Below, one piece after another: positions 1-10,429 of a stretch of 64,000 nucleotides of DNA; within the stretch, counting starts at the first letter, position 1, and the number at the start of each line of letters is the position of its first letter. The notes under the pieces were generated by a model. It was not told the origin of the DNA. It searched no databases and worked only from the letters and a program-made list of their open reading frames with translations. Origin of the DNA: Bradyrhizobium quebecense (GTDB lineage Bacteria > Pseudomonadota > Alphaproteobacteria > Rhizobiales > Xanthobacteraceae); the NCBI RefSeq assembly GCF_013373795.3, contig NZ_CP088022.1, forward strand, positions 1,116,001 to 1,180,000. Direction: 5' to 3'. A program made the position numbers and the translations under genes.

Positions 1-1107
1 GCCGACATGTTCAAGAAGAATCCGTTCACCGGCGACAACCCGCTGGCCGATTTCCCGAATGTCGATGGCGTCGTCGCGCTGACCCACAAGACCGGCTGCG
101 GCATGACCCAGGACGAGCCTTTGGCGCTGCTTCGCCGCACGCTCGGCGGCTACGCGCGCCACGTCAATTTCTCCAACGTCATCGTGCTCGGCCTCGGCTG
201 TGAGGTGAACCAGATCGGCGGCCTGATGGCCGAGCAGAAGCTCGCCGGCCGCCTGCGCGCGATGGACATCCAGGAAGTCGGCGGCACGCGCAAGACCGTG
301 GAAGCCGGTGTTGCCTTCGTGAAGGAGGCGCTCACCGACGCCAACAAGGTCAAGCGCGAGGCGGTGTCGGCAAGCGAGCTCACCGTAGCGCTGCAATGCG
401 GCGGCTCTGATGGCTACTCAGGCGTGTCGGCCAATCCAGCGCTCGGCGCGGCCAGCGACCTGCTCGTCCGTCACGGCGGCACGGTGATCCTCTCGGAGAC
501 GCCGGAGACCTACGGCGCCGAGCATCTGTTGACCCGCCGCGCCGTCAGCCGCGAGGTCGGCGAAAAGCTGGTCGGCCTGATGCGCTGGTGGGAGGAATAC
601 ACCCAGCGCGAAGGCGCCGAGATGAATGCCAATCCAAGCCCCGGCAACAAGGCCGGCGGCCTCACCACGATCCTAGAGAAGTCGCTCGGTGCGATGGCCA
701 AGGCCGGCAGCACCAACCTCGTCGACGTCCTGCACTACGCCGAGCCCGTCACCAAGAAGGGCTTTGTGTTCATGGACACGCCTGGCTACGACCCGGTCGC
801 TGCGACCGGGCAGGTCGCCGGCGGCGCCAACCTCGTCTGCTTCACCACCGGCCGCGGCAGCGTGTTCGGCTGCAAGCCCGCACCCTCGATCAAGCTCGCC
901 ACCAACACGCCGATGTACAAGCGGATGGAAGACGACATGGACGTCAATTGCGGCACCATCCTCGACGGCGAAGAGAGCGTGCAGGAATGCGGCCAGCGCA
1001 TCTTCGACCTGATCCTCAAGACCGCCTCGGGCCAGCCGACCAAGAGCGAGAGCTTTGATTTCGGCGGTGCGGAGTTCGCGCCGTGGGTCTTGGGCGCGAC
1101 GATGTAG
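1..1107 (+). CDS. UxaA/GarD-family dehydratase (altronate or galactarate dehydratase), 5' partial
   Basis: The reading frame is open from base 1 and ends at TAG 1105-1107, so the N-terminus lies outside the window and about 368 residues are visible. The visible part matches the large C-terminal catalytic region of the altronate/galactarate dehydratase family, with TGCGM, GLGCEVNQIGGL, QCGGSDGYSGVSANPALG and a late GCKPAPSIKLATN segment. The family performs iron-dependent dehydration of sugar acids such as D-altronate or D-galactarate to 2-keto-3-deoxy acids in the cytoplasm. The small N-terminal SAF domain, if it is fused here, is not visible. Which sugar acid is used cannot be decided from this fragment. 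The next gene is separated by about 250 bases of dispersed repeats, so this is probably the end of its transcription unit. Confidence 0.85.
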   Translation, partial: ADMFKKNPFTGDNPLADFPNVDGVVALTHKTGCGMTQDEPLALLRRTLGGYARHVNFSNVIVLGLGCEVNQIGGLMAEQKLAGRLRAMDIQEVGGTRKTVEAGVAFVKEALTDANKVKREAVSASELTVALQCGGSDGYSGVSANPALGAASDLLVRHGGTVILSETPETYGAEHLLTRRAVSREVGEKLVGLMRWWEEYTQREGAEMNANPSPGNKAGGLTTILEKSLGAMAKAGSTNLVDVLHYAEPVTKKGFVFMDTPGYDPVAATGQVAGGANLVCFTTGRGSVFGCKPAPSIKLATNTPMYKRMEDDMDVNCGTILDGEESVQECGQRIFDLILKTASGQPTKSESFDFGGAEFAPWVLGATM

Positions 1108-1172
1108 TTTAGGGCTACGATCTAGCCTTACACTCCGCTGTCGTCGCTGCCGAGTGCGCAATTGCGCACGGG

Positions 1173-1261
1173 AGCAGGGACCCATAACCACCGGCCGTAG
1201 TGATGTGCAAGGCGTCTGTCACCGTTTTTCATCGATGAATCACGCGGTATGGGTCCCTGCT
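1173..1261. repeat. Dispersed palindromic element (GGGTCCCTGC family)
   Basis: A 14-base perfect inverted repeat, AGCAGGGACCCATA at 1173-1186 and TATGGGTCCCTGCT at 1248-1261, brackets about 61 bases. It is followed at once by TTTTCGCAGGGACGACG, a second short hairpin. I read it as a small non-autonomous palindromic element of the kind scattered through Bradyrhizobium intergenic DNA. That family assignment is from memory. Confidence 0.6.
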
Positions 1262-1296
1262 TTTCGCAGGGACGACGAGTTCTATTGACGTGGCCT

Positions 1297-1323
1297 CCCG
1301 GATTGCGCTTCGCTCCATCCGGG
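1297..1323. repeat. Short palindromic repeat (CCCGGAT...ATCCGGG)
   Basis: CCCGGAT at 1297-1303 and ATCCGGG at 1317-1323 flank TGCGCTTCGCTCC. This is a REP-like unit directly upstream of the SGNH hydrolase ribosome binding site. An in-frame GTG at 1290 lies at the edge of this repeat and is not a credible start codon. Confidence 0.55.
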
Positions 1324-1358
1324 CTACAGGCTGGCGTTTCGATCTGAACGGAGGAAAG

Positions 1359-1862
1359 ATGCGCGCGGGTCGATTGGGAATCATTGGATGCCTCGCATTC
1401 CTGGCCGCCTTGAGTCTTGGCGTCGGTTCAGCCGACGCCGCAACCATCGTGGCGCTTGGCGCGAGCAACACCTACGGCAAGGGCGTGGCGCGCAACCAGG
1501 CCTATCCTGCGCAGCTCGAAGCGATCTTGCGGGCGAAGGGATTGAACGTCCGTGTCGTGAACGCCGGCATCAATGGCGACACCACGGAAGGGATGCTGCA
1601 ACGCCTGGACGGTGCCGTCCCGAACGGGACCCGTGCGGTGATTCTACAGCCGGGCGGCAATGACCGGCGCAAGGGCAGCCCCGACCGGACAGCGGATATC
1701 CAAAGTCGACTGAGCGCCCGTGGCGTCGCGGTGATCATGCTTCCTAACGGGATGCTGGGCGGGCTCCCGCATCAGCCCGATGGCCAGCATTTGACCCCCG
1801 AGGGCTATCACACGCTCGCCGAGCAGCTCGCTTCGCAGGTATCCGGCGCGATCGGCCGCTAG
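1359..1862 (+). CDS. Secreted SGNH/GDSL hydrolase (TesA-like lysophospholipase/arylesterase)
   Basis: The product has 167 residues. The start is ATG 1359, preceded by a strong GGAGGAAAG at 1350-1358; the longer frame from GTG 1290 would run through a repeat. A cleavable signal peptide covers about residues 1-27 (hydrophobic IIGCLAFLAALSLGVG, ending SADA). The family blocks are present: nucleophile serine in ALGASNTYG (GAS replacing the usual GDS), GINGDTT, PGGNDRR for block III, and DGQHLTPEGY carrying the catalytic Asp-x-x-His. Family members hydrolyse small esters or thioesters in the periplasm. No clear operon partner is present, and the substrate cannot be told from the sequence. Confidence 0.8.
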   Translation: MRAGRLGIIGCLAFLAALSLGVGSADAATIVALGASNTYGKGVARNQAYPAQLEAILRAKGLNVRVVNAGINGDTTEGMLQRLDGAVPNGTRAVILQPGGNDRRKGSPDRTADIQSRLSARGVAVIMLPNGMLGGLPHQPDGQHLTPEGYHTLAEQLASQVSGAIGR

Positions 1863-2004
1863 CGGCGAGGGTAACCAGCCACGCCAGTTGCTGAGGTCGG
1901 GACAACGCGGCGGATAATTCCTGGGCAGTCGCTGCCCGTTGTTAGTGCTTGATGTCGACCGGAACCAGTGTTCTGCTCAAAAAAGCTGCTGGAGTCCTCG
2001 GTCC

Positions 2005-5000
2005 GTGTCGATCTTCGTCGCACTGCATCACGTCACGCACTACAAATACGACCGGCCGATCGATCTCGGGCCTCAGACCATTCGGCTCCGGCCCGCGCCG
2101 CATACCCGCACGCCGATCCTGAGCTATTCGCTCAAGGTCACGCCATCAAATCATTTCGTGAACTGGCAGCAGGATCCGCAGGGCAACTGGCTGGCGCGCT
2201 ACGTGTTTCCGGAGAAGGCGACCGAGCTCAAGGTCGAGGTCGACTTCACCGCACAGATGACGGTGGTCAATCCGTTCGACTTCTTCGTCGAGCCCTATGC
2301 CGGCAGCTTTCCATTCGAATACCCCGGCGATCTCAAGACCGAGCTCGCGCCTTATCTTGAGACTGAGGTACCGGGGCCGTTGCTCGCGGCTTATTTGAAG
2401 GACATTCCGCACAAGGCCGACTCGACCGTCAATTTCCTGGTCGAGCTGAACGCGCAGCTGCAGAAGAAGATCGGCTACGTGATCCGCATGGAGGCCGGCA
2501 TCCAGACGCCGGAGGAGACGCTGGCCGCAGGCTCCGGCTCCTGCCGCGACTCGGCGTGGCTCTTGATCCAGGCGCTGCGCCATCTCGGGCTCGCCGCGCG
2601 CTTCGTCTCCGGATATCTCATTCAGCTGCGGCCCGACATCGATCCGCTCGAGGGGCCGCGCGAGGTCGAGAGCGATTTCACCGACCTGCACGCTTGGGCC
2701 GAGGTCTATCTGCCGGGTGCGGGCTGGATCGGGTTCGACGTCACCTCCGGCATGCTGACGGGTGAGGGACACATCCCGGTCTGCGCCACGCCGCACTACC
2801 GCTCGGCGGCCCCGGTGACCGGCACCGCGGGCTTCGCCAATGTCGAGTTCGGCTTCGAGATGAGCGTCAAGCGGATCCGCGAGGCGCCGCGGATCACCAA
2901 GCCGTTTTCGGATGAATCCTGGGCGCGGCTCGACCGGCTCGGCGAACAGGTCGATGCCGACCTGGAGAAGGACGACGTGCGGCTGACCATGGGCGGCGAG
3001 CCGACCTTCGTCTCGGTCGACGATCTGGAATCGCCGGAGTGGAACGTTGCCGCGGTCGGTCCGACCAAACGCGGGCTGGCCGACGAGTTGATCCGCAAGC
3101 TGCGCACGCGGTTCGCGCCCGGCGGCCTGCTGCATTATGGCCAGGGCAAATGGTATCCCGGCGAGAGCCTGCCGCGCTGGGCGTTCGGCCTCTACTGGCG
3201 CAAGGACGGCAAGCCGATCTGGAAGAATGCCGGCCTGATCGCTTGCGTCGAAAATCCGGGCAAAGCTGGGATCGCCGATGCGGAGCGCATCGCAATCGGC
3301 ATCGCCGCGCGGCTTGGCCTGAAGGCTGACTACGTCATGCCGGCCTTTGAGGACACTGCGTTCTGGCTCGAGCGCGAGGCCGGCTTGCCGGCCAATGTCA
3401 GCCCTGCGAATTCCAAACTGACCGATCCGGAAGAGCGCGCACGGCTGGCGCGGGTGTTCGACGAGGGTCTGACCACGCCGAAAGGCTATATGCTGCCGAT
3501 CCAGCGCTGGAGCCCGCTCGGCGATCGCGTGCCGGCGCGCTGGCGCAGCGAGCGCTGGAAGATCCGGCGCAGCCATCTGTTCCTCTTTCCGGGCGATTCC
3601 CCGCTGGGCTTGCGGCTTCCGATCGCTTCGCTCGAACACGTCCCGCCCGAGGATTTTCCCTACGTCATCGAGCGGGATCCGATGGCGCCGCGCGATGCGC
3701 TTGGGGAGATCGATCCGGAGCTGACGCGGGCGCTCAAGGACATTGAAGAGCCGCTGCCGGTGCGTACCGCGATGTCGATCGAGGTGCGCGATGGCGTGCT
3801 ATGCGCCTTCATGCCGCCGGTCGAGAAGGTCGAGGATTATCTCGAACTGATCGCCGCGATCGAAGCTGCCGCTGAAGAGCTGCAACTGCAAGTCCATGTC
3901 GAAGGCTACGCGCCGCCGTTCGATCCGCGGATCGAGGTGATCAAGGTGACGCCGGATCCCGGCGTGATCGAGATCAACGTGCAGCCGGCACAAAGCTGGC
4001 GCGAGGCCGTCGACATCACCCTCGGTCTCTATGAGGACTCCGCGAAGACGCGGCTCGGGGCCAACCGTTTCCTGATCGATGGCCGCCACACCGGTACTGG
4101 CGGCGGCAACCACATCGTGGTCGGCGGCAGCAAGCCGGAGGATTCGCCGTTCCTGCGCCGGCCCGATCTGCTGAAGAGCCTCGTGCTGTACTGGCAGCGG
4201 CATCCGTCGCTGTCCTATCTGTTCTCCGGCATGTTCATCGGCCCGACCAGCCAGGCGCCGCGCATTGACGAGGCGCGGCATGATGGACTCTATGAACTCG
4301 AGATCGCGCTGTCGCACGTGCCGCCGCCGGGCATGGATGCGCCGCTGTGGCTGGTCGATCGCCTGTTCCGGCACATTCTGGTCGACATCACCGGCAACAC
4401 CCATCGCGCCGAAATCTGTATCGACAAGCTCTATTCGCCCGACGGTCCGACCGGCCGGCTCGGCCTGGTCGAATTCCGCGCGCTCGAAATGCCGCCCGAC
4501 CCGCGGATGTCGCTGGCGCAGCAGCTCCTGATCCGCGCACTGATCGCAAAGCTGTGGCGCGAGCCGCAGCAGGGCAAGTTCGTGCGCTGGGGCACCGCGC
4601 TGCACGACCGCTTCATGCTGCCGCATTTCCTCTGGCAGGATTTTGTGGGCGTGCTCGCCGAGCTCAAGCAATCCGGTTATGACGTCGAGCCAGAGTGGTA
4701 TCAGGCCCAGCTCGAATTCCGCTTCCCCGCGTTCGGCCGCATCCATCACGGCGGCGTCGGCCTCGAGCTGCGGCAGGCGCTCGAGCCCTGGCACGTGCTG
4801 GGCGAGGAGGGCACCGCTGGCGGCACCGTGCGCTACGTCGATTCCTCGGTCGAGCGGTTGCAGGTGAAGGCGACGGGATTCGTCGAGGGCCGCCACGTCA
4901 TCACCTGCAACGGCAGGCGGATGCCGATGACCGAGACCGGCCGCGCCGGCGAGGCGGTCGCCGGGGTGCGCTTCAAGGCCTGGCAGCCGGCCTCCGGCCT

Positions 5001-5271
5001 GCATCCGACCATTCCCGTGCACGCGCCGCTGACGTTTGACCTGATCGATACCTGGAACGGCCGCTCGCTCGGCGGCTGCGTCTATCATGTCGCCCATCCC
5101 GGCGGCCGCAACTACGAGACCAAGCCGGTCAATTCCTACGAGGCCGAGGCGCGGCGGCTGGCGCGCTTCCAGGAGCACGGTCATACCCCCGGCAGGATCG
5201 AACCGCCGCCGGAGGAACGCACAATTGAGTTTCCGTTGACCCTCGACTTGCGGACGCCGCTCCTGCAGTAA
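2005..5271 (+). CDS. Transglutaminase-DUF2126 putative amidoligase fusion
   Basis: The protein has 1088 residues. I chose GTG 2005 ([15 protein letters not shown]), because proteins of this family begin right at that N-terminal beta-rich domain; an upstream in-frame TTG at 1939 adds only non-conserved residues. Order: bacterial transglutaminase N-domain (about 1-85), transglutaminase core with Cys180 in GSGSCRDS, His229 in DLHAWAEV and Asp245 in GFDVTSG, then from about residue 300 the DUF2126 region, annotated as a putative amidoligase. It is followed after 20 bases by the ATP-grasp/alpha-E gene and then by a second transglutaminase. Comparative work has linked this neighbourhood to peptide or amide bond modification, but no substrate is known. 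No signal peptide is visible, so the site is probably cytoplasmic. Confidence 0.88.
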   Translation: MSIFVALHHVTHYKYDRPIDLGPQTIRLRPAPHTRTPILSYSLKVTPSNHFVNWQQDPQGNWLARYVFPEKATELKVEVDFTAQMTVVNPFDFFVEPYAGSFPFEYPGDLKTELAPYLETEVPGPLLAAYLKDIPHKADSTVNFLVELNAQLQKKIGYVIRMEAGIQTPEETLAAGSGSCRDSAWLLIQALRHLGLAARFVSGYLIQLRPDIDPLEGPREVESDFTDLHAWAEVYLPGAGWIGFDVTSGMLTGEGHIPVCATPHYRSAAPVTGTAGFANVEFGFEMSVKRIREAPRITKPFSDESWARLDRLGEQVDADLEKDDVRLTMGGEPTFVSVDDLESPEWNVAAVGPTKRGLADELIRKLRTRFAPGGLLHYGQGKWYPGESLPRWAFGLYWRKDGKPIWKNAGLIACVENPGKAGIADAERIAIGIAARLGLKADYVMPAFEDTAFWLEREAGLPANVSPANSKLTDPEERARLARVFDEGLTTPKGYMLPIQRWSPLGDRVPARWRSERWKIRRSHLFLFPGDSPLGLRLPIASLEHVPPEDFPYVIERDPMAPRDALGEIDPELTRALKDIEEPLPVRTAMSIEVRDGVLCAFMPPVEKVEDYLELIAAIEAAAEELQLQVHVEGYAPPFDPRIEVIKVTPDPGVIEINVQPAQSWREAVDITLGLYEDSAKTRLGANRFLIDGRHTGTGGGNHIVVGGSKPEDSPFLRRPDLLKSLVLYWQRHPSLSYLFSGMFIGPTSQAPRIDEARHDGLYELEIALSHVPPPGMDAPLWLVDRLFRHILVDITGNTHRAEICIDKLYSPDGPTGRLGLVEFRALEMPPDPRMSLAQQLLIRALIAKLWREPQQGKFVRWGTALHDRFMLPHFLWQDFVGVLAELKQSGYDVEPEWYQAQLEFRFPAFGRIHHGGVGLELRQALEPWHVLGEEGTAGGTVRYVDSSVERLQVKATGFVEGRHVITCNGRRMPMTETGRAGEAVAGVRFKAWQPASGLHPTIPVHAPLTFDLIDTWNGRSLGGCVYHVAHPGGRNYETKPVNSYEAEARRLARFQEHGHTPGRIEPPPEERTIEFPLTLDLRTPLLQ

Positions 5272-5291
5272 TTGGATGCAGGGGAAGTGCA

Positions 5292-7835
5292 ATGACCGCA
5301 TCGGGTGGCCAAGGAAGCAGTCAAGGAAGCAGTCAGGAGAGCAGGGCCCGTCCCGGTCAGCGCCGGATGGCGCAGTGGACCCGCGACTATGTCCGTCTGC
5401 CCGGCATTCCCGATGAATATATTGCCGAGAACGGCGCGGCGCGGCCGGTCTGGGCGCGCTTCTTCGATGCCTTTGCCGGGCTGTCGCCGGCCGATATCGA
5501 ACGCCGCTTCGCCTCCGCCGACCGCCATCTGCGCGAGGCCGGCGTCACCTATCGCGCGCCCGGCGATACCTCGGACAGGATCTGGCCGCTCAGCCATCTG
5601 CCGCTGATCATCGATGCGGCCGATTGGCGGCAACTCGCCGCCGGCGTCGCGCAGCGCGCGCAGCTCTTGGAAATGGTGCTGGCCGATCTCTACGGCGAGG
5701 GCCGTCTCGTTGCTGACGGTGCCATCCCCGCGGCAGCGATCGCCGGCAGCAGCGAGTATCTGCGTGCGGTCAGCGGCATCAAGCCGCCGGGCGGCCGCTA
5801 TCTGCATCTCTATGCCGCCGACATCGGCCGGGGGCCTGACGGCCGCTGGTGGGTGCTCGGCGATCGCACGCAGGCACCGTCGGGCGCCGGCTATGCGCTG
5901 GAAAACCGCCTGGTGCTGTCGCGCGCCTTCTCCAACCTCTATAAGTCGATGAATGTCGAGCGCGTCGCGCCGTTCTTCGAAGCGTTCCGCGATTCGCTGC
6001 GGGCCAGTGCCGACCGCGACGAGCCGCGGATCGGCCTGCTGACGCCAGGGGCGTTCAGCGAGACCTATTTCGAGCATGCCACGCTCGCGCGCTATCTCGG
6101 CTTCCTGCTGGTCGAGGGCGACGACCTCGCGGTCTCCGGCGACCGCATCCATATCCGCACCGTTGCCGGGCTGAAGCGGCTCGACGTGCTGCTGCGCCGG
6201 GTCGATTCCAACATGCTCGATCCGCTCGAGCTCGACGCCTCCTCCTATCTCGGCGTGCCCGGGCTCGTCGAGGTGCTGCGCAAGAGCGGCGTCGTGGTCG
6301 CCAACATGCCGGGCTCGGGCGTGATGGAGGCAAGGGCGCTGCTCGGCTTCCTGCCCAGCCTGTGCCGGCGTCTGCTCTCTGAAGACCTGATGATGCCGAA
6401 CATCGCGACCTGGTGGTGCGGCCAGAAGTCCGCCCGCGAGCAGGTGCTGTCGCGGTTCGACGAATTCGCAATCGAAGGCGCCTATGGCCGCGGCGTTGCG
6501 GATTTTCTAGGCCACGGGCCGGTGCTTCCGGGCGAACTGTCGGCTGCGGACCGCGACCGCCTGAAGGATGCGATCAGCCATCGCGGCATCGACTATGTCG
6601 GACAGGAGCTGGTGCGGCTGTCGACCACGCCGGTGTGGGAGAACGGCCGCATTGCGCCGCGTCCGTTCGTGCTGCGGGTGTTCGCGGCGGCGACGCCGAA
6701 CGGCTGGACCGTGTTGCCTGGCGGCTTCTGCCGGATTGCCGATCGGGCGGATGCGCGCGCGGTGTCGATGGGCGATGGCGCGGTGTCCGCCGACGTCTGG
6801 GTGGTCTCCGACAAGGCGGTTGCGACCTCGACCTTGCTGCCAGCGGTCGACACCGTCCGCATCCGCCGCATCGCGGGCGTGCTGCCGAGCCGCGCCGCCG
6901 ACAATCTGTTCTGGCTCGGCCGCTATCTCGAGCGCGCCGAAGCGACCATTCGCTTGATCCGCGCGCTGTGCACGCCGCTGCGCGATCCGGCGCGGGCCAA
7001 TGCGACCGGCTCGACGCCGGCGATGCATTCGGCCGAGCGCATCCAGCGCATGCTGGTTACCTGGAGCGCGGCCTCGCAGACCGCGCGCGCCAATCCCGCC
7101 AAGGTCGCGCTCGAAGCGTTGCAGAGCGAGGAGAAGTTCGGCTCGGCGCTGTCGCTGGTGCGATCGGCGCAGCGCACGGCCACCTCGCTGCGCGAGCGGC
7201 TCTCGCCGGACGCCTGGCAGGTCATCACCGAGATGGCGGATCGGCTCGCGATCGAGGTTCACGACGATGACGGCGTCGTCAGCGCCGCCGAGCTGACCTT
7301 GCAGGAGCTCGCAAGCTTCGCAGGCCTCGCGCAGGAGAACATGAACCGCGCGGCGGGCTGGCGCTTCCTCGAGATGGGCCGCCGCGCCGAGCGCGCTATC
7401 AACACCACGCGCTTTGCCCGCCAGTTCGCCTATGACGAAGCCGGTGACGAGGATCTCGACGTCCTGCTCACGCTGGTCGACTGCCAGATCACCTATCGCT
7501 CGCGCTATCTGGTGCAGCCGCTGCTCACGCCGGTGCGCGATCTCGCCGTGCTCGATCCCTACAATCCTCGCTCGGTCGCATTCCAGGTCGAGGCGCTGAA
7601 CGAGCATATCGCCGCGCTGCCGAGCCTGAAGGAGCACGGCCTGATCGAGCGGCCGCAGCGGCTTGCGGTTACGGTCGAGGCGATGTTGACGACGGCCGAA
7701 GCCGGCAACCTCGACGTCAAGACGCTGTTTGCGCTGGAGCAGGATCTGCTCAACCTCGCCGATTCGGTCGGGCTGCATTATTTCCCACACGGACCGAACG
7801 CCAGCCGGCCGGAGAAGCTCACGGGGCTGGCGTGA
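5292..7835 (+). CDS. Circularly permuted ATP-grasp / alpha-E domain fusion protein
   Basis: The product has 847 residues. The N-terminal roughly 500 residues are a circularly permuted ATP-grasp domain (DUF404/DUF407 type), shown by YAADIGRGPDGRWWVLGDRTQAPSG, ALENRLVLSRAF and NMPGSGVMEARALLGFLP. From about residue 525, starting LPSRAADNLFWLGRYLERAE, comes the all-helical alpha-E domain (DUF403). In many genomes these are two adjacent genes; here they are fused. The start ATG 5292 follows GGGGAAGTGCA. A low-complexity GSSQGSSQES stretch sits at residues 8-17. It lies 20 bases after the amidoligase and overlaps the next gene by 4 bases, so the three are surely co-transcribed. The expected chemistry is ATP-dependent ligation of a carboxyl to an amino group; the substrate is unknown. 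Confidence 0.87.
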   Translation: MTASGGQGSSQGSSQESRARPGQRRMAQWTRDYVRLPGIPDEYIAENGAARPVWARFFDAFAGLSPADIERRFASADRHLREAGVTYRAPGDTSDRIWPLSHLPLIIDAADWRQLAAGVAQRAQLLEMVLADLYGEGRLVADGAIPAAAIAGSSEYLRAVSGIKPPGGRYLHLYAADIGRGPDGRWWVLGDRTQAPSGAGYALENRLVLSRAFSNLYKSMNVERVAPFFEAFRDSLRASADRDEPRIGLLTPGAFSETYFEHATLARYLGFLLVEGDDLAVSGDRIHIRTVAGLKRLDVLLRRVDSNMLDPLELDASSYLGVPGLVEVLRKSGVVVANMPGSGVMEARALLGFLPSLCRRLLSEDLMMPNIATWWCGQKSAREQVLSRFDEFAIEGAYGRGVADFLGHGPVLPGELSAADRDRLKDAISHRGIDYVGQELVRLSTTPVWENGRIAPRPFVLRVFAAATPNGWTVLPGGFCRIADRADARAVSMGDGAVSADVWVVSDKAVATSTLLPAVDTVRIRRIAGVLPSRAADNLFWLGRYLERAEATIRLIRALCTPLRDPARANATGSTPAMHSAERIQRMLVTWSAASQTARANPAKVALEALQSEEKFGSALSLVRSAQRTATSLRERLSPDAWQVITEMADRLAIEVHDDDGVVSAAELTLQELASFAGLAQENMNRAAGWRFLEMGRRAERAINTTRFARQFAYDEAGDEDLDVLLTLVDCQITYRSRYLVQPLLTPVRDLAVLDPYNPRSVAFQVEALNEHIAALPSLKEHGLIERPQRLAVTVEAMLTTAEAGNLDVKTLFALEQDLLNLADSVGLHYFPHGPNASRPEKLTGLA

Positions 7836-8710
7836 TCTACGACATCCGTCACGTCACGACCTACAGCTACGAGACCCAGGTCAGCTTCGCGCGCTGCGCG
7901 CTGCGGCTGGAGCCGATCACCGGCGACGGGCAGGAACTGGTTTCCCATTCGGTCGAGATTCGTCCGAAGCCCGCGGAGCGCACCGCGCGGCGCGACTTTT
8001 TCGGCACGCTGACCGAAAGCGTCCTGATCGAGACCGCGCATCGCAGCCTTCGCATCGATTCCCGCTCGCGGGTCACCGTAACGCGGCAGCCGCCGGCGCG
8101 TGACGCGGCGAGCCCGCCCTGGGAGTGCGTGCGCGACAACGCGTTCGAGGCATTGAGCCTCGATGCGGGCTCGCCGGTCGGCTACGTCTTCGCCAGCGCG
8201 CTGGTGCCGGTGCTGCGGCCGGTGACGGCCTACGCTTCCGCGAGCTTTTCGCCCGGCGGTGGCATCCTTGCCGGTGCGGCCGACCTGATGCGTCGCATCC
8301 GCGGCGACTTCAAATACGATCCGAAGGCGACCGTGATATCGACGCCGCTTCGCGACGTATTCGAGAAGCGCCACGGCGTCTGCCAGGATTTTGCCCATGT
8401 GATGATCGCGGGGCTTCGCGGCCTCGGTCTGCCGGCGGCCTATGTCAGCGGTTATCTGCGCACCATTCCGCCGCCGGGTCAGCCGCGGTTGCAGGGCGCG
8501 GACGCAACCCACGCCTGGGTGTCGGTCTGGTGCGGTAGCGAGCTCGGCTGGGTCGGGTTCGATCCGACCAACGATCTCATGGTCGCCAACGACCACATCA
8601 TTCTCGCCATCGGCCGCGACTTCGCCGATGTCTCGCCGGTCGACGGCGTCATCGTCGGTGCGCGCAAGCAGAAGCTCAGCGTCGCCGTCGACGTGCTGCC
8701 GGTGGAGTGA
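7832..8710 (+). CDS. Transglutaminase family protein
   Basis: The protein has 292 residues. GTG 7832 overlaps the upstream stop as GTGA, indicating translational coupling. It has the bacterial transglutaminase N-terminal domain (IYDIRHVTTYSYE...) and a transglutaminase-like core with Cys184 in RHGVCQDFAHVM, His227 in DATHAWVSVW and Asp244 in GFDPTND, so the catalytic triad is complete. It closes the amidoligase / ATP-grasp / alpha-E operon. Such papain-fold enzymes can act as peptidases or as amide-transferring enzymes; here it may hydrolyse or transfer the product of the neighbouring ligases, which is inference. No signal peptide is present. Confidence 0.88.
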   Translation: MIYDIRHVTTYSYETQVSFARCALRLEPITGDGQELVSHSVEIRPKPAERTARRDFFGTLTESVLIETAHRSLRIDSRSRVTVTRQPPARDAASPPWECVRDNAFEALSLDAGSPVGYVFASALVPVLRPVTAYASASFSPGGGILAGAADLMRRIRGDFKYDPKATVISTPLRDVFEKRHGVCQDFAHVMIAGLRGLGLPAAYVSGYLRTIPPPGQPRLQGADATHAWVSVWCGSELGWVGFDPTNDLMVANDHIILAIGRDFADVSPVDGVIVGARKQKLSVAVDVLPVE

Positions 8711-8755
8711 GCCGAGGGGACAGGCGCGCGTTCGGCCGCGCCGCCGCGATCTCGA

Positions 8756-10258
8756 TCAGGCGACCTGCCGCTTGCCCGATTTGTCCCACCCGATCGGGCT
8801 GATGATGACGCGGTCGCGGCCTTCATGCTTGGCTTGATAGAGCGCGAGGTCCGCGGCCTTGAGCAGATCGCGCGACGTGCGCTCGTGATCCGGGACGAGG
8901 CAAGACAGTCCGATGCTGATGGTCGGCAACTCATGCTCGGATTCGCGCGCCGCGGTCAGCTTCGCGCGAATCTGCTCGGCAACTTCCAATGCGCCCGACT
9001 TGCCGATGCCAGGCAGCAACACCGAAAACTCCTCGCCGCCGTAGCGCGCGCCGAGATCGGTTGCACGCTTGGTGCTGGTGGCGATGCACCGTCCCACAGT
9101 GGCGAGCACAGCGTCGCCGGCCTGATGGCCGTACGTGTCATTGAAGGTCTTGAAATGATCGACGTCGATCATCAGAAGCGATACCGGCGACTTTGCGCGC
9201 ATGCCACGCCGCCATTCGACGTCAAGCGTATCGTCGAGGCGGCGGCGGTTGGCGAGGCCTGTCAGCGCATCGGTGTTCGCGAGGTGCGCGAGCCGGCTTT
9301 CCGCGGCGGCTCGGCGTTTGAGAGCGGCCAGCAGGTAGAACATCAGGACGATCGAGAAGCCACAGAGCGCCGCCACCACGCTTCCGATCAGCCAGAGCTG
9401 TTGCCACCAATCGGCATAGATGCCGTCGAGCGCGAGGCCCTCGGCGATCAGCAGGGGATGGTGTCCGACCGCCTGAAAGACATAGAGCCGGCTGACGTGA
9501 TCGACGATCGATTTCGTCATGTACGAGCCGGATTGCCGTGCCGGGAACTGCTTGAAGACCTGTGAGTCCTTGATGCTTTGCCCGATCTTGCCGATATCGA
9601 ACGGTGCTCGCATCAGCATGACGCCATCGGTGTTGAACAACGCCATGCTATCGCCGAGGCCGAAGCTCAGCTTGCGAAACAGATTGTGGAAATAGCTGAG
9701 CCGCATGCTGCCCGCGACGACGCCGGCAAAGGACCCGTCGGCATTGCTGATGCGGCGGCTCAGCCTGATCAGATATTCGCCGTCTGAAGTCACCCAGGGA
9801 GCGCTGATGAACAGTCCGCTGTCGGCTCGCGCCTGATGCACCCGGAAGAAGTCCCGATCGGCGAAATTTGCGGTCCGCGGCGTCAATGTCCGGGAATCGA
9901 GCGTGACGTCTCCCGCCGTATTCAGCACGAGGATCGAGCCGAGATCCTTGGCGGTGGCGGCGCGGTCGAACAGCACGACCTGGCGAAGCTCCGGGCTGAT
10001 CTTGCCGAGCTCCGGCAGCTTGACGCCGTCGGCGACGGCCTGCAGCGACAGGTCATAGAGCTCGATGTTGCGGTCGATCTCGCTGGCGATGGAGGCGACG
10101 AGGTTGGTCGCGCCTTCCTTCGCATGCTGATAGTCCTTGCCGGCCATCTCCCAGAGAATGGACGCGCAGATCGCCGAAAAGCACAAGACGAGACCGACCC
10201 CGAGCGCGAGGAGCCGTTTGGTCGGCACGGCCCTCGGCTTTGGCAACAGTCCGTTCAT
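8756..10258 (-). CDS. Membrane-bound diguanylate cyclase with Cache-type sensor
   Basis: The protein has 500 residues. The start is ATG at 10258, preceded by GGGAAGTGGAAG; an in-frame start 33 bases upstream has no better signal. A transmembrane segment near residues 14-36 is followed by an extracytoplasmic sensor domain of double-Cache type (to about residue 275), a second membrane segment (QQLWLIGSVVAALCGFSIVLMFY) and a C-terminal GGDEF domain. The active site is intact as GGEEF, and an inhibitory I-site RATD sits five residues upstream, so both catalysis and product feedback are predicted. It makes cyclic di-GMP in response to a periplasmic small molecule. It is convergent with the transglutaminase gene 45 bases away and has no operon partner. 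Confidence 0.9.
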   Translation of the reverse strand: MNGLLPKPRAVPTKRLLALGVGLVLCFSAICASILWEMAGKDYQHAKEGATNLVASIASEIDRNIELYDLSLQAVADGVKLPELGKISPELRQVVLFDRAATAKDLGSILVLNTAGDVTLDSRTLTPRTANFADRDFFRVHQARADSGLFISAPWVTSDGEYLIRLSRRISNADGSFAGVVAGSMRLSYFHNLFRKLSFGLGDSMALFNTDGVMLMRAPFDIGKIGQSIKDSQVFKQFPARQSGSYMTKSIVDHVSRLYVFQAVGHHPLLIAEGLALDGIYADWWQQLWLIGSVVAALCGFSIVLMFYLLAALKRRAAAESRLAHLANTDALTGLANRRRLDDTLDVEWRRGMRAKSPVSLLMIDVDHFKTFNDTYGHQAGDAVLATVGRCIATSTKRATDLGARYGGEEFSVLLPGIGKSGALEVAEQIRAKLTAARESEHELPTISIGLSCLVPDHERTSRDLLKAADLALYQAKHEGRDRVIISPIGWDKSGKRQVA

Positions 10259-10429
10259 TGCTCGCTTCCACTTCCCCGCGCCCCCGCGCACTTTGACTTT
10301 CTATAGGGGCATCAAATTGAGAAAGGCGACCGCAAGCACCGGCAATTTGCGCCCGCGCGTTGCGATAGTCTTAACCATTCCAGGTTGGTCGGAACCTGAC
10401 GCCGGGCCCGGACGGATCGCCTGATCCGT

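Noticed and set aside
3799..5301. Minus-strand open frame of 500 codons opposite the amidoligase gene
   Set aside because: It mirrors codons of a clear conserved gene and has no ribosome site or recognisable motif; the same holds for the frame at 2146-3639.
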